DNA of 10,659 bases from Eggerthellaceae bacterium (GTDB lineage Bacteria > Actinomycetota > Coriobacteriia > Coriobacteriales > Eggerthellaceae): positions 1-10,659 of the forward strand of contig JAFYTB010000136.1 of assembly GCA_017559045.1 (NCBI GenBank). Direction: 5' to 3'. The notes beneath the pieces are model-generated. The model saw only the letters and a program-made list of their open reading frames with translations. It searched no databases and was not told where the DNA came from. A program made the translations under genes and the position numbers. Each line of letters begins with the position of its first letter. Within the stretch, counting starts at the first letter, position 1. Below, piece by piece: positions 1-6,324 of this stretch.

Positions 1-371
1 ATGAACGGACCCTCCATGTTGATGCCAACCAGGTCCGCCTCGTTGGCATCAGGGGCATACGCAGCAGCTGCCGTGGCTGCCGCCGTAAGCTGCTCCTCAG
101 AAAGCGTCATGGTAGCAGGACACATAGCGGTGATGCCACGAGAAGCCTCGTATGCACCCATCTTATGCAGACCCTCAAGGTCGCCGTCGGAGATGTCGGC
201 GCCAGCACTGCCGTGGAAGTGAATATCAACCAGACCGGGAATGACATAGCATCCCGCAGCATCAATTACATCGCCCTCGGCAGCCTCGACGAAGATACCG
301 CCATCGATATATACGTCTTTCTCGACGAAATCCTCGCCATCGAAGACAAGACCATTCTTGATAACAGTCAA
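1..371 (-). CDS. nagA: N-acetylglucosamine-6-phosphate deacetylase, N-terminal part (runs off the window)
   Basis: Removes the acetyl group from GlcNAc-6-phosphate in the cytoplasm, giving glucosamine-6-phosphate for NagB next door. Only the first 123 codons are present; the gene continues beyond position 1. The visible part has the small beta-rich amidohydrolase N-terminal domain (residues 1-45), then PGLVDIHFHG at 45-54 with the HxH pair (H51, H53) expected to bind metal, and the NMEGPF motif at 118-123 whose Glu120 is the conserved metal ligand of the family. The start is TTG (positions 371-369): no ATG or GTG lies between it and the in-frame nagB stop, and AAAGGGA lies a few bases upstream. 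It begins 36 nt after the nagB stop, so the two are probably cotranscribed. Product assignment is firm; the TTG start is likely but unproven. Confidence 0.93.
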   Translation of the reverse strand, partial: MTVIKNGLVFDGEDFVEKDVYIDGGIFVEAAEGDVIDAAGCYVIPGLVDIHFHGSAGADISDGDLEGLHKMGAYEASRGITAMCPATMTLSEEQLTAAATAAAAYAPDANEADLVGINMEGPF

Positions 372-407
372 GGGAGTTCCCTTTCTTTCGGTCTCAACAG
401 TTAGAGC

Positions 408-1133
408 TTACAGAAGCTCGCCAGCCAGTTCGTCAACAACAACGGTGACGTCAGGATGCAGCTGAAGCACGGAAGCGGGAACCTGCGGCGTAATGGGGCC
501 CAGGAACGCCTTCTTCACGATCTCGGCCTTACCCGCGCCATTAGCAACAACCAAGATCTTCTTGGCACGCATGATGGTGCCGATACCCATGGTGTAAGCC
601 TCACGCGGGACCTCATCGATGGAATCGAAAAGGCGGCTGTTAGCCTGAATGGTGCTCTCCGTCAGCTGAACGCAGTTGGTAGCCAGCGGGAAGTGGTCAG
701 CCGGCTCGTTGAAGCCGATGTGGCCATTGTGACCAAGGCCGAGGAGCTGCAGATCAAGGCCGCCTGCCTCGTCAATGCTCTCCTCGTACTCAGCGCATGC
801 CTCTTCAGCATTGGGATTGAAGCCGTTAGGCACATGCGTGTTCTCGGCGACGATATCCACATGATCGAAGAGATTTTCCTGCATGAAGTAGCGGTAGCTC
901 TGATGATGCTTCGGATCGAGACCGCGATACTCATCGAGGTTGAAAGTCTTAACGTCCTTGAAGCTGATCTCGCCAGCCTGATTGTCCTTAACTAGCTCGG
1001 CGTAAAGACCGATAGGAGTGGAACCGGTAGCGAGACCCAGTACGCAATCGGGCTTCTGCTTAACGCACTCGGCGATGATATCTGCAGCCTCGCGGCTCAT
1101 CTCCTCATAGGTTTCAGTGATGATGATCTCCAT
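408..1133 (-). CDS. nagB: Glucosamine-6-phosphate deaminase/isomerase
   Basis: Converts glucosamine-6-phosphate to fructose-6-phosphate plus ammonia, the step after NagA. It has 241 residues, like the short Bacillus-type enzymes and unlike the roughly 266-residue allosteric E. coli enzyme. Visible motifs are the sugar-phosphate loop LGLATGSTPIGLY (32-44), NLDEY (65-69) with the likely catalytic base Asp67, and LLGLGHNGHIGFNEP (130-144) with His138 and Glu143 of the ring-opening site. Asn136 stands where E. coli has an Asp; to my knowledge short Gram-positive enzymes share this. The ATG at 1133 is preceded by GGGAAGG about 7-8 nt upstream. It lies 78 nt after adk and just before nagA. No clear GntR/NagR-type operator was recognised upstream. 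Confidence 0.97.
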   Translation of the reverse strand: MEIIITETYEEMSREAADIIAECVKQKPDCVLGLATGSTPIGLYAELVKDNQAGEISFKDVKTFNLDEYRGLDPKHHQSYRYFMQENLFDHVDIVAENTHVPNGFNPNAEEACAEYEESIDEAGGLDLQLLGLGHNGHIGFNEPADHFPLATNCVQLTESTIQANSRLFDSIDEVPREAYTMGIGTIMRAKKILVVANGAGKAEIVKKAFLGPITPQVPASVLQLHPDVTVVVDELAGELL

Positions 1134-1160
1134 GGAGCACCTTCCCTTTCGCTTTATCCT

Positions 1161-1191
1161 AAACGCGCCGACTCTAAGGCCGGCGCGCTTT
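1161..1191 (-). terminator. Terminator-like hairpin after adk
   Basis: In the adk to nagB spacer, the arms at 1164-1170 and 1181-1187 form a perfect 7-bp GC stem (CGCGCCG/CGGCGCG) with a 10-nt loop. A further AAA/TTT pairing flanks it, with a one-base bulge at 1188. On the minus strand only three T follow before AGGAT, so it is a weak or leaky intrinsic terminator. A leaky stop would let some adk transcript reach nagB. TAGGAT just after the stem resembles a -10 box, but no -35 stands at the right distance. Confidence 0.45.
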
Positions 1192-1211
1192 AAATCGATA
1201 TGTAGCCAGAC

Positions 1212-1838
1212 TTACAGGCCAAGTGCCTCTTTGACGTCGGCGTAGACGACCTGCGGGTCGCGGTCGCCATCGATGGTAACCAGAAGCTCGCAGCCACGAT
1301 AGTAGTCGATGAGCGGGCTCGTGGACTTCTCGTAAACGTCGAGACGATTGCGGACGGTTGCCTCGTTGTCGTCGGCGCGCTGATACATTTCGCCTTCGCA
1401 CTTCGGGCAAGCTGCGTCAGCAGCGCTACCGATGTAGCCGCACTCCTTGCACATACGGCGAGAGCACAGGCGATTGACGATGACCTCGAAGTCAACATCG
1501 ATAAGCAGAGCGGCGCCAAGCGGACGCTCGAGCTCAGCGAGCATGGTGTCGAGAGCAACAGCCTGAGTAGTGGTGCGCGGGAAGCCGTCGAGGATAACAC
1601 CCTTGGCGGTGTCGGGCTCCTGGAAGCGCTCCTTCATGAGGTCAATGATGAGATCGTCGGGAACAAGCTCGCCGGCGTCCATGTAACCCTTGGCCTTGAC
1701 GCCCAGCTCGGTCTGGTTCTTCACAGCAGCGCGAAGGATATCACCAGTGGAGATGTGGCACAGGCCGCAATCCTCAACCAGCAGAGCTGCCTGAGTACCC
1801 TTGCCAGCGCCAGGAGCGCCCAGCAATACGATGTTCAT
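1212..1838 (-). CDS. adk: Adenylate kinase with zinc-finger-type LID
   Basis: Cytoplasmic phosphotransferase balancing ATP + AMP with 2 ADP. It has 208 residues. The P-loop is GAPGAGKGT at 7-15, the AMP-binding region includes STGD (30-33), and the DGFPRT motif is at 84-89. The LID carries two CxxC pairs, C130/C133 and C144/C147, followed by YQRADD (152-157), as in Gram-positive zinc-containing enzymes. Only 10 residues separate the two pairs, against about 16 in the Bacillus-type LID, so the LID is shortened. The ATG at 1838 was chosen because the P-loop begins at residue 7 as in the family and AAAGGA lies about 9 nt upstream; an upstream ATG at 1913 would add 25 unlikely residues. It lies downstream of secY, but a strong terminator and its own promoter separate the two. 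Confidence 0.97.
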   Translation of the reverse strand: MNIVLLGAPGAGKGTQAALLVEDCGLCHISTGDILRAAVKNQTELGVKAKGYMDAGELVPDDLIIDLMKERFQEPDTAKGVILDGFPRTTTQAVALDTMLAELERPLGAALLIDVDFEVIVNRLCSRRMCKECGYIGSAADAACPKCEGEMYQRADDNEATVRNRLDVYEKSTSPLIDYYRGCELLVTIDGDRDPQVVYADVKEALGL

Positions 1839-1869
1839 AGGACATATTCCTTTCGATTGAATAATCAGA

Positions 1870-1885
1870 TTTGAATATTGTATCA
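1870..1885 (-). promoter_or_regulatory. Candidate extended -10 promoter for adk
   Basis: On the minus strand TGATACAAT (1885-1877) matches the extended -10 form TGn + TATAAT with one mismatch in the hexamer (TACAAT). No good -35 hexamer lies 16-18 nt upstream, which is usual for extended -10 promoters. Transcription would start near 1870, giving a leader of about 30 nt before the adk ATG at 1838. It lies just downstream of the secY terminator, where adk would need its own promoter. Confidence 0.55.
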
Positions 1886-1915
1886 CTGATAACCCTGCAC
1901 GTATTTCATGCACAC

Positions 1916-1946
1916 AAAAAGAAACCCCCGCCGAAGCGGGGGTTTC
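1916..1946 (-). terminator. Strong intrinsic terminator of the ribosomal-protein/secY operon
   Basis: A perfect 11-bp inverted repeat (arms 1936-1946 and 1921-1931) flanks a 4-base loop. Read on the minus strand the loop is TTCG closed by C-G, the very stable cUUCGg tetraloop. The stem is followed at once by TTTTT (1920-1916). It lies 37 nt after the secY stop and 78 nt before the adk start, so it should end the long ribosomal-protein transcript. The plus-strand reading lacks a following T run, so it works in one direction. Confidence 0.93.
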
Positions 1947-1983
1947 GTCACAACCAAGTATTTCGATCCAAGGACCGATCGGA

Positions 1984-3264
1984 CTACTTAAAGAAGCCGT
2001 CGTAGTTGTGCATCTTCAGCTGGGACTCGATCTTGCCCATGGTGTCAAGCGCAACGCTGATCATGATGAGGATCGAGGTGCCGCCGAATGCCTGCACGAG
2101 CTGGTTGCCCGTGAAGTAGAAGATGATGGTCGGCACAACCGCGATGATCGCAATGAAGATAGCGCCCGGAAGCGTAACGTGCTTGAGGACGTCCTTGATG
2201 TACTGGACGGTGGCGGTGCCAGGGCGAATGCCCGGGATGAAGCCGCCGTACTTGCGAACCAGCTCGGAGGTCTCCTCGGGATTGAACACCATGGAGGTGT
2301 AGAAGTACGCGAAGAAGACGATGAGCACTGCGGTCAGAATCCAGTTCAGCCAACCCGTGGAGATGGCATTGGCGAAGCTGGTGAGCCAACCAACATTGAA
2401 GATAGCAGCCAGCTGAGCCGGGAGGTACAGAAGGCAGCTTGCGAAGATGATCGGGATAACGCCAGCGGAGTTAACCTTGATCGGGAGGTAGGTGGTCTGG
2501 CCACCGACCATCTGACGACCCTGCATACGCTTTGCGTAGGTCACCGGGATACGACGCTGAGCACGCTCGACGAAGATAATCGGCGGAATGCATGCGAGCA
2601 CGATAACGACGATGAGCACGGTCAGTGCGATGCCCATTGCGGCATCAGCCTGCATGTTGATGGAGCTGAACAGAGCAGACGGAACGCGGGACACGATGCT
2701 CACGAAGATGATGAGCGACATGCCGTTGCCGATACCGCGCTGCGTGATGAGCTCGCCCATCCACATGATGAAGCAGGCACCGACGACCAGCGTGAAGACC
2801 ACGAGGAGGTCGGTAACGATAGCGGGAACCTCGCTGGTGAAGACCACGCCGTAAGCGTCGGACTTGAACAGCAGCAGATAGCCGATAGCGTTAATGAGCG
2901 CAAGAGCCAGAGTCAGGTAGCGAGTGGTCTGCGTAATCTTCTTACGACCCGCCTCTCCCTCACGTGCCCAGCGGCCGACTGCGGGGATAACACCCTGCAT
3001 GAGCTGCATGATAATGGACGCCGTGATGTAGGGCATGATGCCCAGGGAGAACACGGAGAAGTTCGACAGAGCGCCGCCCGTGAAAAGGTCGAGCATCGTC
3101 ATTGCGACACCCGTGTCGGCGAATGCCGTAGCAAACTCATTGAACGGAATACCTGGCACCGGCACATATGCGCCGAAGCGGTACAGCGCAAGGATAGCCA
3201 GGGTGAAGAGAATCTTCTTCCTCAGATCCGGCACCTTGAACGCATCAATGATGGAGCTTAGCAA
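1984..3264 (-). CDS. secY: Protein translocase subunit SecY
   Basis: Channel subunit of the Sec translocon in the cytoplasmic membrane. It has 426 residues and about ten hydrophobic segments. Family landmarks are GIMPYITASIIMQLM (75-89) in the second membrane segment, the charged loop REGEAGRKKI (101-110), the cytoplasmic loop AQRRIPVTYAKR (235-246), and the conserved fifth cytoplasmic loop GGFIPGIRPGTAT (340-352) used by SecA and the ribosome. The start is TTG (3264-3262), seven bases inside the 3' end of rplO. No ATG or GTG gives a plausible N-terminus, the sequence then begins MLSSIIDAFK as expected, and AAAGG (with GGAGG further up) lies about 10 nt upstream. The overlap implies translational coupling to rplO. 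It is the last gene before the operon terminator. Confidence 0.97.
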   Translation of the reverse strand: MLSSIIDAFKVPDLRKKILFTLAILALYRFGAYVPVPGIPFNEFATAFADTGVAMTMLDLFTGGALSNFSVFSLGIMPYITASIIMQLMQGVIPAVGRWAREGEAGRKKITQTTRYLTLALALINAIGYLLLFKSDAYGVVFTSEVPAIVTDLLVVFTLVVGACFIMWMGELITQRGIGNGMSLIIFVSIVSRVPSALFSSINMQADAAMGIALTVLIVVIVLACIPPIIFVERAQRRIPVTYAKRMQGRQMVGGQTTYLPIKVNSAGVIPIIFASCLLYLPAQLAAIFNVGWLTSFANAISTGWLNWILTAVLIVFFAYFYTSMVFNPEETSELVRKYGGFIPGIRPGTATVQYIKDVLKHVTLPGAIFIAIIAVVPTIIFYFTGNQLVQAFGGTSILIMISVALDTMGKIESQLKMHNYDGFFK

Positions 3265-3707
3265 GGCTCTTCGACCTTTCCTCCAGCTGCTTCGATCTTA
3301 GCCTGAGCAGAAGCAGAAACCTTCTCAACCTGAACGGTCAGGGCCTTGGTGATCTCACCGTCGCCCAGAACCTTCACGAGAGCGTCAGCATGCTTGATGA
3401 TGCCCTTCTCGACGAGGGTCTGGCCGTTGACGATCTCGCCAGCCTCGAACTTCTCCTCGAGGCGAGCAACGTTAACCGGGATGTACTCAACACGGTTGAT
3501 GTTGCGGAAGCCGGGGAGCTTCGGAAGACGACGAGCGAGCGGGGTCTGGCCACCCTCGAAGCCGGCGCCCTTACCGCCACCAGCACGAGACTTCTGACCA
3601 TTCAGACCACGGCCGGCGGTCTTGCCGGTGCCGGAAGCGGCACCACGGCCGACGCGCTTGCGGTTCTTCGTAGAACCCTCAGCAGGCTTGAGATCCTTGA
3701 TTTCCAT
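3258..3707 (-). CDS. rplO: 50S ribosomal protein L15
   Basis: Late-assembling large-subunit protein bound to 23S rRNA. It has 149 residues. The Gly/Arg/Lys-rich N-terminal extension (about 12-55) contains GRGAASGTGKTAGRG (20-34) and GFEGGQTPLARRLPK (49-63), both typical of L15; the globular C-terminal domain ends ...AAGGKVEEPC. The ATG at 3707 has AAGGAG 9 nt upstream; a longer in-frame reading from 3821 would translate the structured spacer and is rejected. It follows rpmD after an unusually long 140-nt spacer with three hairpins, and its end overlaps the secY start by 7 nt. Confidence 0.97.
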   Translation of the reverse strand: MEIKDLKPAEGSTKNRKRVGRGAASGTGKTAGRGLNGQKSRAGGGKGAGFEGGQTPLARRLPKLPGFRNINRVEYIPVNVARLEEKFEAGEIVNGQTLVEKGIIKHADALVKVLGDGEITKALTVQVEKVSASAQAKIEAAGGKVEEPC

Positions 3708-3732
3708 AATGCGATTCTCCTTTTTCGCTTTT

Positions 3733-3824
3733 GTTGGATGCGCCTCTCGCATCCAACGCTGGCAGCTCGCCGCCAGCAAACTTCCATTTACTATGCCAAA
3801 GGCGTGCCCGTTTCCGAGCACGCC
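3733..3824 (-). promoter_or_regulatory. Three tandem stem-loops between rpmD and rplO
   Basis: In transcript order, hairpin 1 (3824-3801) is a 10-bp stem with one U.G pair capped by a GAAA (GNRA) tetraloop. Hairpin 2 (3777-3758) is an 8-bp stem with one G.U pair and a CGAG loop. Hairpin 3 (3757-3733) is a perfect 10-bp stem with a 5-nt AGAGG loop and directly abuts hairpin 2. None is followed by a U tract, so they are not ordinary terminators. The array ends about 25 nt before the rplO ATG and leaves its AAGGAG site free. Likely roles are an RNA-processing or stability element or a binding site for a regulatory protein; which one is inference. Confidence 0.6.
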
Positions 3825-3847
3825 AAAGGTTCAAACTTTGCGAGGTT

Positions 3848-4039
3848 TTAGATCTCCTCGACGGTGATCATGTGCTTGACCTTGAAGATCATGCCACGGA
3901 CGGACTCGTTGTCCACCTGGTCGATGGTCTTGCCGATACGGCCAAGGCCGAGGGCCTTCAGGGTCTTCACCTGGTCGGCCGGATGGCCAGCGTTGCTCTT
4001 GACCTGGGTCAGACGGAGCGTCTTCTTTGCCTCAGTCAT
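3848..4039 (-). CDS. rpmD: 50S ribosomal protein L30
   Basis: Small large-subunit protein, 63 residues, close to the usual length of about 60. The sequence runs LRLTQVKSNAGHPADQVKTL, then ALGLGRIGKT and the C-terminal RGMIFKVKHMITVEE, all typical of bacterial L30. The ATG at 4039 shares one base with the rpsE stop (TAATG), so translation is almost certainly coupled to rpsE. An in-frame upstream ATG at 4120 lies inside rpsE and is not credible. Confidence 0.96.
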   Translation of the reverse strand: MTEAKKTLRLTQVKSNAGHPADQVKTLKALGLGRIGKTIDQVDNESVRGMIFKVKHMITVEEI

Positions 4040-4566
4040 TAGTTCTGCTCCTTCCAGCCAAACAGCTCGGCGACGGTCTTGCCGCGACGTGCTGCCACCT
4101 GCTCGGGGGTCTCCATGCACTTGAGGCCCTCAGCAGCTGCCTTGACGATGTTCATGGCGTTGCTGGTGCCGAGAGACTTGGTGATGACGTTCTGAACGCC
4201 AGCAAGCTCCATGATGGCACGAACCGGGCCACCAGCCATAACGCCAGTACCGGGAACTGCGGGCTTAATGAGCACGCGGCCGGCACCGAACTCACCGTAG
4301 ATGTCATGCGGGACAGTCTTGTCCTCGGTTAGAGCGACGGTGAACATGTTCTTCTTAGCATCCTCGACGCCCTTCTTGATGGCGTTCGGGACTTCCTGGG
4401 ACTTGCCCATGCCAACGCCCACGCGGCCGTTGCCGTCACCGACGACAACCAGAGCGCTGAGCTGCATGCGACGACCGCCCTTAACGGTCTTAGACACGCG
4501 ATTGATGGTAACAACGCGCTCCTGGAGCTCAGGAACGGCGTTTTCCTGCTGTACTTTACGAGCCAT
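4039..4566 (-). CDS. rpsE: 30S ribosomal protein S5
   Basis: Small-subunit protein at the decoding and mRNA-entry region. It has 175 residues. The N-terminal double-stranded-RNA-binding-type domain includes VSKTVKGGRRMQLSALVVVG (24-43) and GVGMGKSQEVPNAI (50-63); the C-terminal domain includes GTGVMAGGPVRAIMELAG (106-123) and KSLGTSNAMN (130-139). The loop near residues 24-33, where spectinomycin-resistance changes occur in other bacteria, looks unaltered. The ATG at 4566 was chosen over an in-frame TTG two codons upstream because AAGGG is 9 nt from the ATG but only 3 nt from the TTG. It follows rplR by 15 nt and overlaps rpmD by one base. Confidence 0.97.
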   Translation of the reverse strand: MARKVQQENAVPELQERVVTINRVSKTVKGGRRMQLSALVVVGDGNGRVGVGMGKSQEVPNAIKKGVEDAKKNMFTVALTEDKTVPHDIYGEFGAGRVLIKPAVPGTGVMAGGPVRAIMELAGVQNVITKSLGTSNAMNIVKAAAEGLKCMETPEQVAARRGKTVAELFGWKEQN

Positions 4567-4581
4567 AGCCAAACACCCTTC

Positions 4582-4950
4582 CTAGAACTTCAGGCCAGCT
4601 TCACGGGCACCGTCGGCAACAGCCTTGATGCGACCATGATACAGGTGGCCACCGCGATCGAAGACGACCTCAGTCACGCCCTTCTCGAGAGCGAGCTTGC
4701 CGATGATGCCGCCGAGAACGGAAGCGCCCTCAACGGTAGCACCGCTCACGCCTGCAGCCTTGAAGTCAGGGCCGAGGGTGGAAGCGCCGCAGATGGTCTT
4801 GCCAGCGACGTCGTCAATGATCTGGACATACATGTTAGAGTTGCTGCGCGTAACGCACAGACGGGGGCGGGCCGGAGTACCGGAGATCTTCGCACGAACG
4901 CGACGATGACGGCGAGCCAGACCAGCCTGCTTTTTCTGAAGCTTGTTCAT
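4582..4950 (-). CDS. rplR: 50S ribosomal protein L18
   Basis: 5S rRNA-binding protein of the central protuberance. It has 122 residues with a basic N-terminus (ARRHRRVRAKISGTPARPRL, 12-31), then RSNSNMYVQIIDD (35-47) and the C-terminal VVFDRGGHLYHGRIKAVADG (95-114), which is diagnostic for L18. The ATG at 4950 is preceded by AAGGGA about 6 nt upstream. It lies 33 nt after rplF and 15 nt before rpsE in the usual spc order. Confidence 0.97.
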   Translation of the reverse strand: MNKLQKKQAGLARRHRRVRAKISGTPARPRLCVTRSNSNMYVQIIDDVAGKTICGASTLGPDFKAAGVSGATVEGASVLGGIIGKLALEKGVTEVVFDRGGHLYHGRIKAVADGAREAGLKF

Positions 4951-4983
4951 TGATAATCCCTTCGAATCAGATACCGGTTAGGC

Positions 4984-5523
4984 CTAGTCCTTGCCAGCCT
5001 TGCCAGCCTTGCGGCGGACAACCTCGCCCTCATAGCGGATGCCCTTGCCCTTGTAGGGCTCAGGCTTACGCCACTTGCGGATGTCAGCAGCGATCTGGCC
5101 GACCTGCTCCTTGTTCGGACCAGAAACGATGATCTCGGTCTGGTTCGGAACCTCGAAGGTGATACCTGCGGGAGCCTCAACGAAAACGGGGTGAGAGTAA
5201 CCGAGCTGCATCTCGAGGTCCTTGCCCTTGAGAGCGGCACGATAACCAACGCCGACCATCTGAAGCTTCTTGGAGTAGCCCTTGGAAACGCCCTCGATCA
5301 TGTTAGCGAGAAGCGTACGGGTGAGGCCGTGGAAGCTCCTGGAGGTACGGGAATCATCAGGACGGGTGACGAGGATCTCGGCGCCCTCCTGAGCGATGGT
5401 GATGACGGGCTGGAAGGTGCGAGTCAGCTCGCCCTTGGGGCCCTTAACGGTGACGGTGGAACCGTCGATGATAACCTCGACGCCAGCAGGAACGGCGATG
5501 GGCATCTTACCAATACGAGACAT
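4984..5523 (-). CDS. rplF: 50S ribosomal protein L6
   Basis: Large-subunit protein near the factor-binding site. It has 179 residues made of the two repeated L6 domains (about 1-82 and 83-179). It begins MSRIGKMPIAVPAGV and carries the family signature PEPYKGKGIRYEGE (154-167) and a basic tail. The ATG at 5523 has GGGAGGG about 8 nt upstream. It sits between rpsH (18-nt gap) and rplR. Confidence 0.98.
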   Translation of the reverse strand: MSRIGKMPIAVPAGVEVIIDGSTVTVKGPKGELTRTFQPVITIAQEGAEILVTRPDDSRTSRSFHGLTRTLLANMIEGVSKGYSKKLQMVGVGYRAALKGKDLEMQLGYSHPVFVEAPAGITFEVPNQTEIIVSGPNKEQVGQIAADIRKWRKPEPYKGKGIRYEGEVVRRKAGKAGKD

Positions 5524-5541
5524 ATTGTATCCCTCCCTTTC

Positions 5542-5940
5542 CTACCAGATGTAAGCGATGACCTCGCCGCCAACACCCTTCTTACGGGCGTCGCGGTCGG
5601 TCATAACACCGCAAGACGTAGAGATGATGGCGGTGCCGAGACCACCAAGCACGCGGGGCAGCTCGTCCTTGCCAGCGTAGATACGCAGGCCCGGCTTGGA
5701 GATGCGCTTGATGCCACGGATGGTCTTAGCCTTCTTCGGGCCATACTTGAGGGTGATCTCAAGAGTGGCGCGAGGCTCGCCCTCGATGACATCGTAGCCC
5801 TGGACATAGCCTTCCTGGGCAATGATGCGAGCGATCTCAACGAGCTTCTTGCTCGACGGCATGGAAACCGTCGCCTTACCAGCAGACTGAGCGTTACGCA
5901 CGCGCGTAAGCATATCTGCGATGGGATCGGTCATTGTCAT
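5542..5940 (-). CDS. rpsH: 30S ribosomal protein S8
   Basis: Primary 16S rRNA-binding protein of the small-subunit platform. In E. coli it also represses spc-operon translation by binding mRNA at the rplE start; whether it does so here is unknown. It has 132 residues, beginning MTMTDPIADMLTRVRNA, with the C-terminal signature GTAIISTSCGVMTDRDARK (102-120). The first ATG (5940) is preferred to the ATG two codons downstream because GGAG lies 8 nt upstream of it. A 104-nt spacer separates it from rpsZ. Confidence 0.98.
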   Translation of the reverse strand: MTMTDPIADMLTRVRNAQSAGKATVSMPSSKKLVEIARIIAQEGYVQGYDVIEGEPRATLEITLKYGPKKAKTIRGIKRISKPGLRIYAGKDELPRVLGGLGTAIISTSCGVMTDRDARKKGVGGEVIAYIW

Positions 5941-6044
5941 TTCTTTTTCTCCTTTGGTTCGTGATGAGCCGTTCGTTCGGTTCGTCAGCGCCCTTAGCGC
6001 CTCCGCCTTTCACGCCGGCACACCCTGTAGCGTGAGTCTTACTA
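5941..6044 (-). other. rpsZ to rpsH spacer with hairpin and GTTCG repeats
   Basis: This 104-nt spacer starts with tandem stops after rpsZ (TAA TAG TAA, 6047-6039). A 6-bp stem TCACGC/GCGTGA (6010-6015 and 6030-6035) can gain a G.U pair on the minus-strand RNA. A small GCGC...GCGC pairing lies around 5990-6000. The motif GTTCG occurs four times on the plus strand between about 5957 and 5984. The last part holds the rpsH ribosome binding site. No convincing promoter or terminator was found. Confidence 0.35.
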
Positions 6045-6230
6045 TTACCAGGAAGACTTGGTCACGCCGGGCAGCTCGCCTCTGTTGGCCATTTCGCGCA
6101 CGCAAACTCGGCAGAGGCCGAACTTGCGGTAGTAAGCACGGGGACGTCCGCAACGCGTGCAGCGGTTGTGCTGACGCGTGGAGAACTTCGGCTCGCGCTT
6201 GGCCTTGGCGATCATCGATTTCTTAGCCAT
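6045..6230 (-). CDS. rpsZ: 30S ribosomal protein S14, type Z (zinc-binding)
   Basis: Small-subunit head protein. It has 61 residues, the short zinc form, against about 100 for the zinc-free form. Two CxxC pairs, C24/C27 and C40/C43, form the Cys4 zinc site (NRCTRCGRPR and GLCRVCVREM), and it ends GELPGVTKSSW as in type Z proteins. The ATG at 6230 has AGAAGGA about 6-7 nt upstream. Position between rplE and rpsH is the normal one for type Z. The coding end is followed by three consecutive in-frame stops. Confidence 0.98.
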   Translation of the reverse strand: MAKKSMIAKAKREPKFSTRQHNRCTRCGRPRAYYRKFGLCRVCVREMANRGELPGVTKSSW

Positions 6231-6292
6231 GCATTTCCTTCTTTCTTATGATCTAGACCCGCATCCTTACGGATCCAAAACCCGAGGTTACG

Positions 6293-6322
6293 CAAACAAG
6301 CCGCCTCTGGGACGGCTGTTTG
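6293..6322 (-). other. Hairpin just after rplE
   Basis: Starting two bases after the rplE stop, the minus-strand RNA can form a 12-bp stem with one bulged U and one U.G pair (arms 6322-6311 and 6305-6293) and a CCAGA loop. A short A-rich run precedes it and TTGTTTG forms its 3' side, but no clean U tract follows. It could be a weak terminator, a pause or a 3'-end stabiliser; the remaining spacer to rpsZ (6231-6292) holds only its ribosome binding site and no convincing promoter. Confidence 0.5.
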
Positions 6323-6324
6323 TT

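Noticed and set aside
1..404. Two plus-strand ORFs over the left edge
   Set aside because: They are antisense to a clear NagA N-terminus with its metal-binding motifs.
1150..1165. TAGGAT as a -10 box for nagB
   Set aside because: No -35 at a usable distance and it lies directly against the GC hairpin; kept only as a remark.
2008..3261. Plus-strand ORF of 417 codons opposite secY
   Set aside because: It is the antisense of a clear SecY. Its product is an implausible run of Asp, Glu, His, Arg and Asn mirroring hydrophobic codons, and it has no ribosome site or family likeness.
3708..3821. N-terminal extension of L15 from an ATG at 3821
   Set aside because: The extra 38 codons translate the three-hairpin spacer, and the ATG at 3707 has the good ribosome site and the normal L15 N-terminus.
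6250..6285. Weak promoter-like TTGGAT-17-TAGATC before rpsZ
   Set aside because: Only half the bases of each hexamer match the consensus, as expected by chance.
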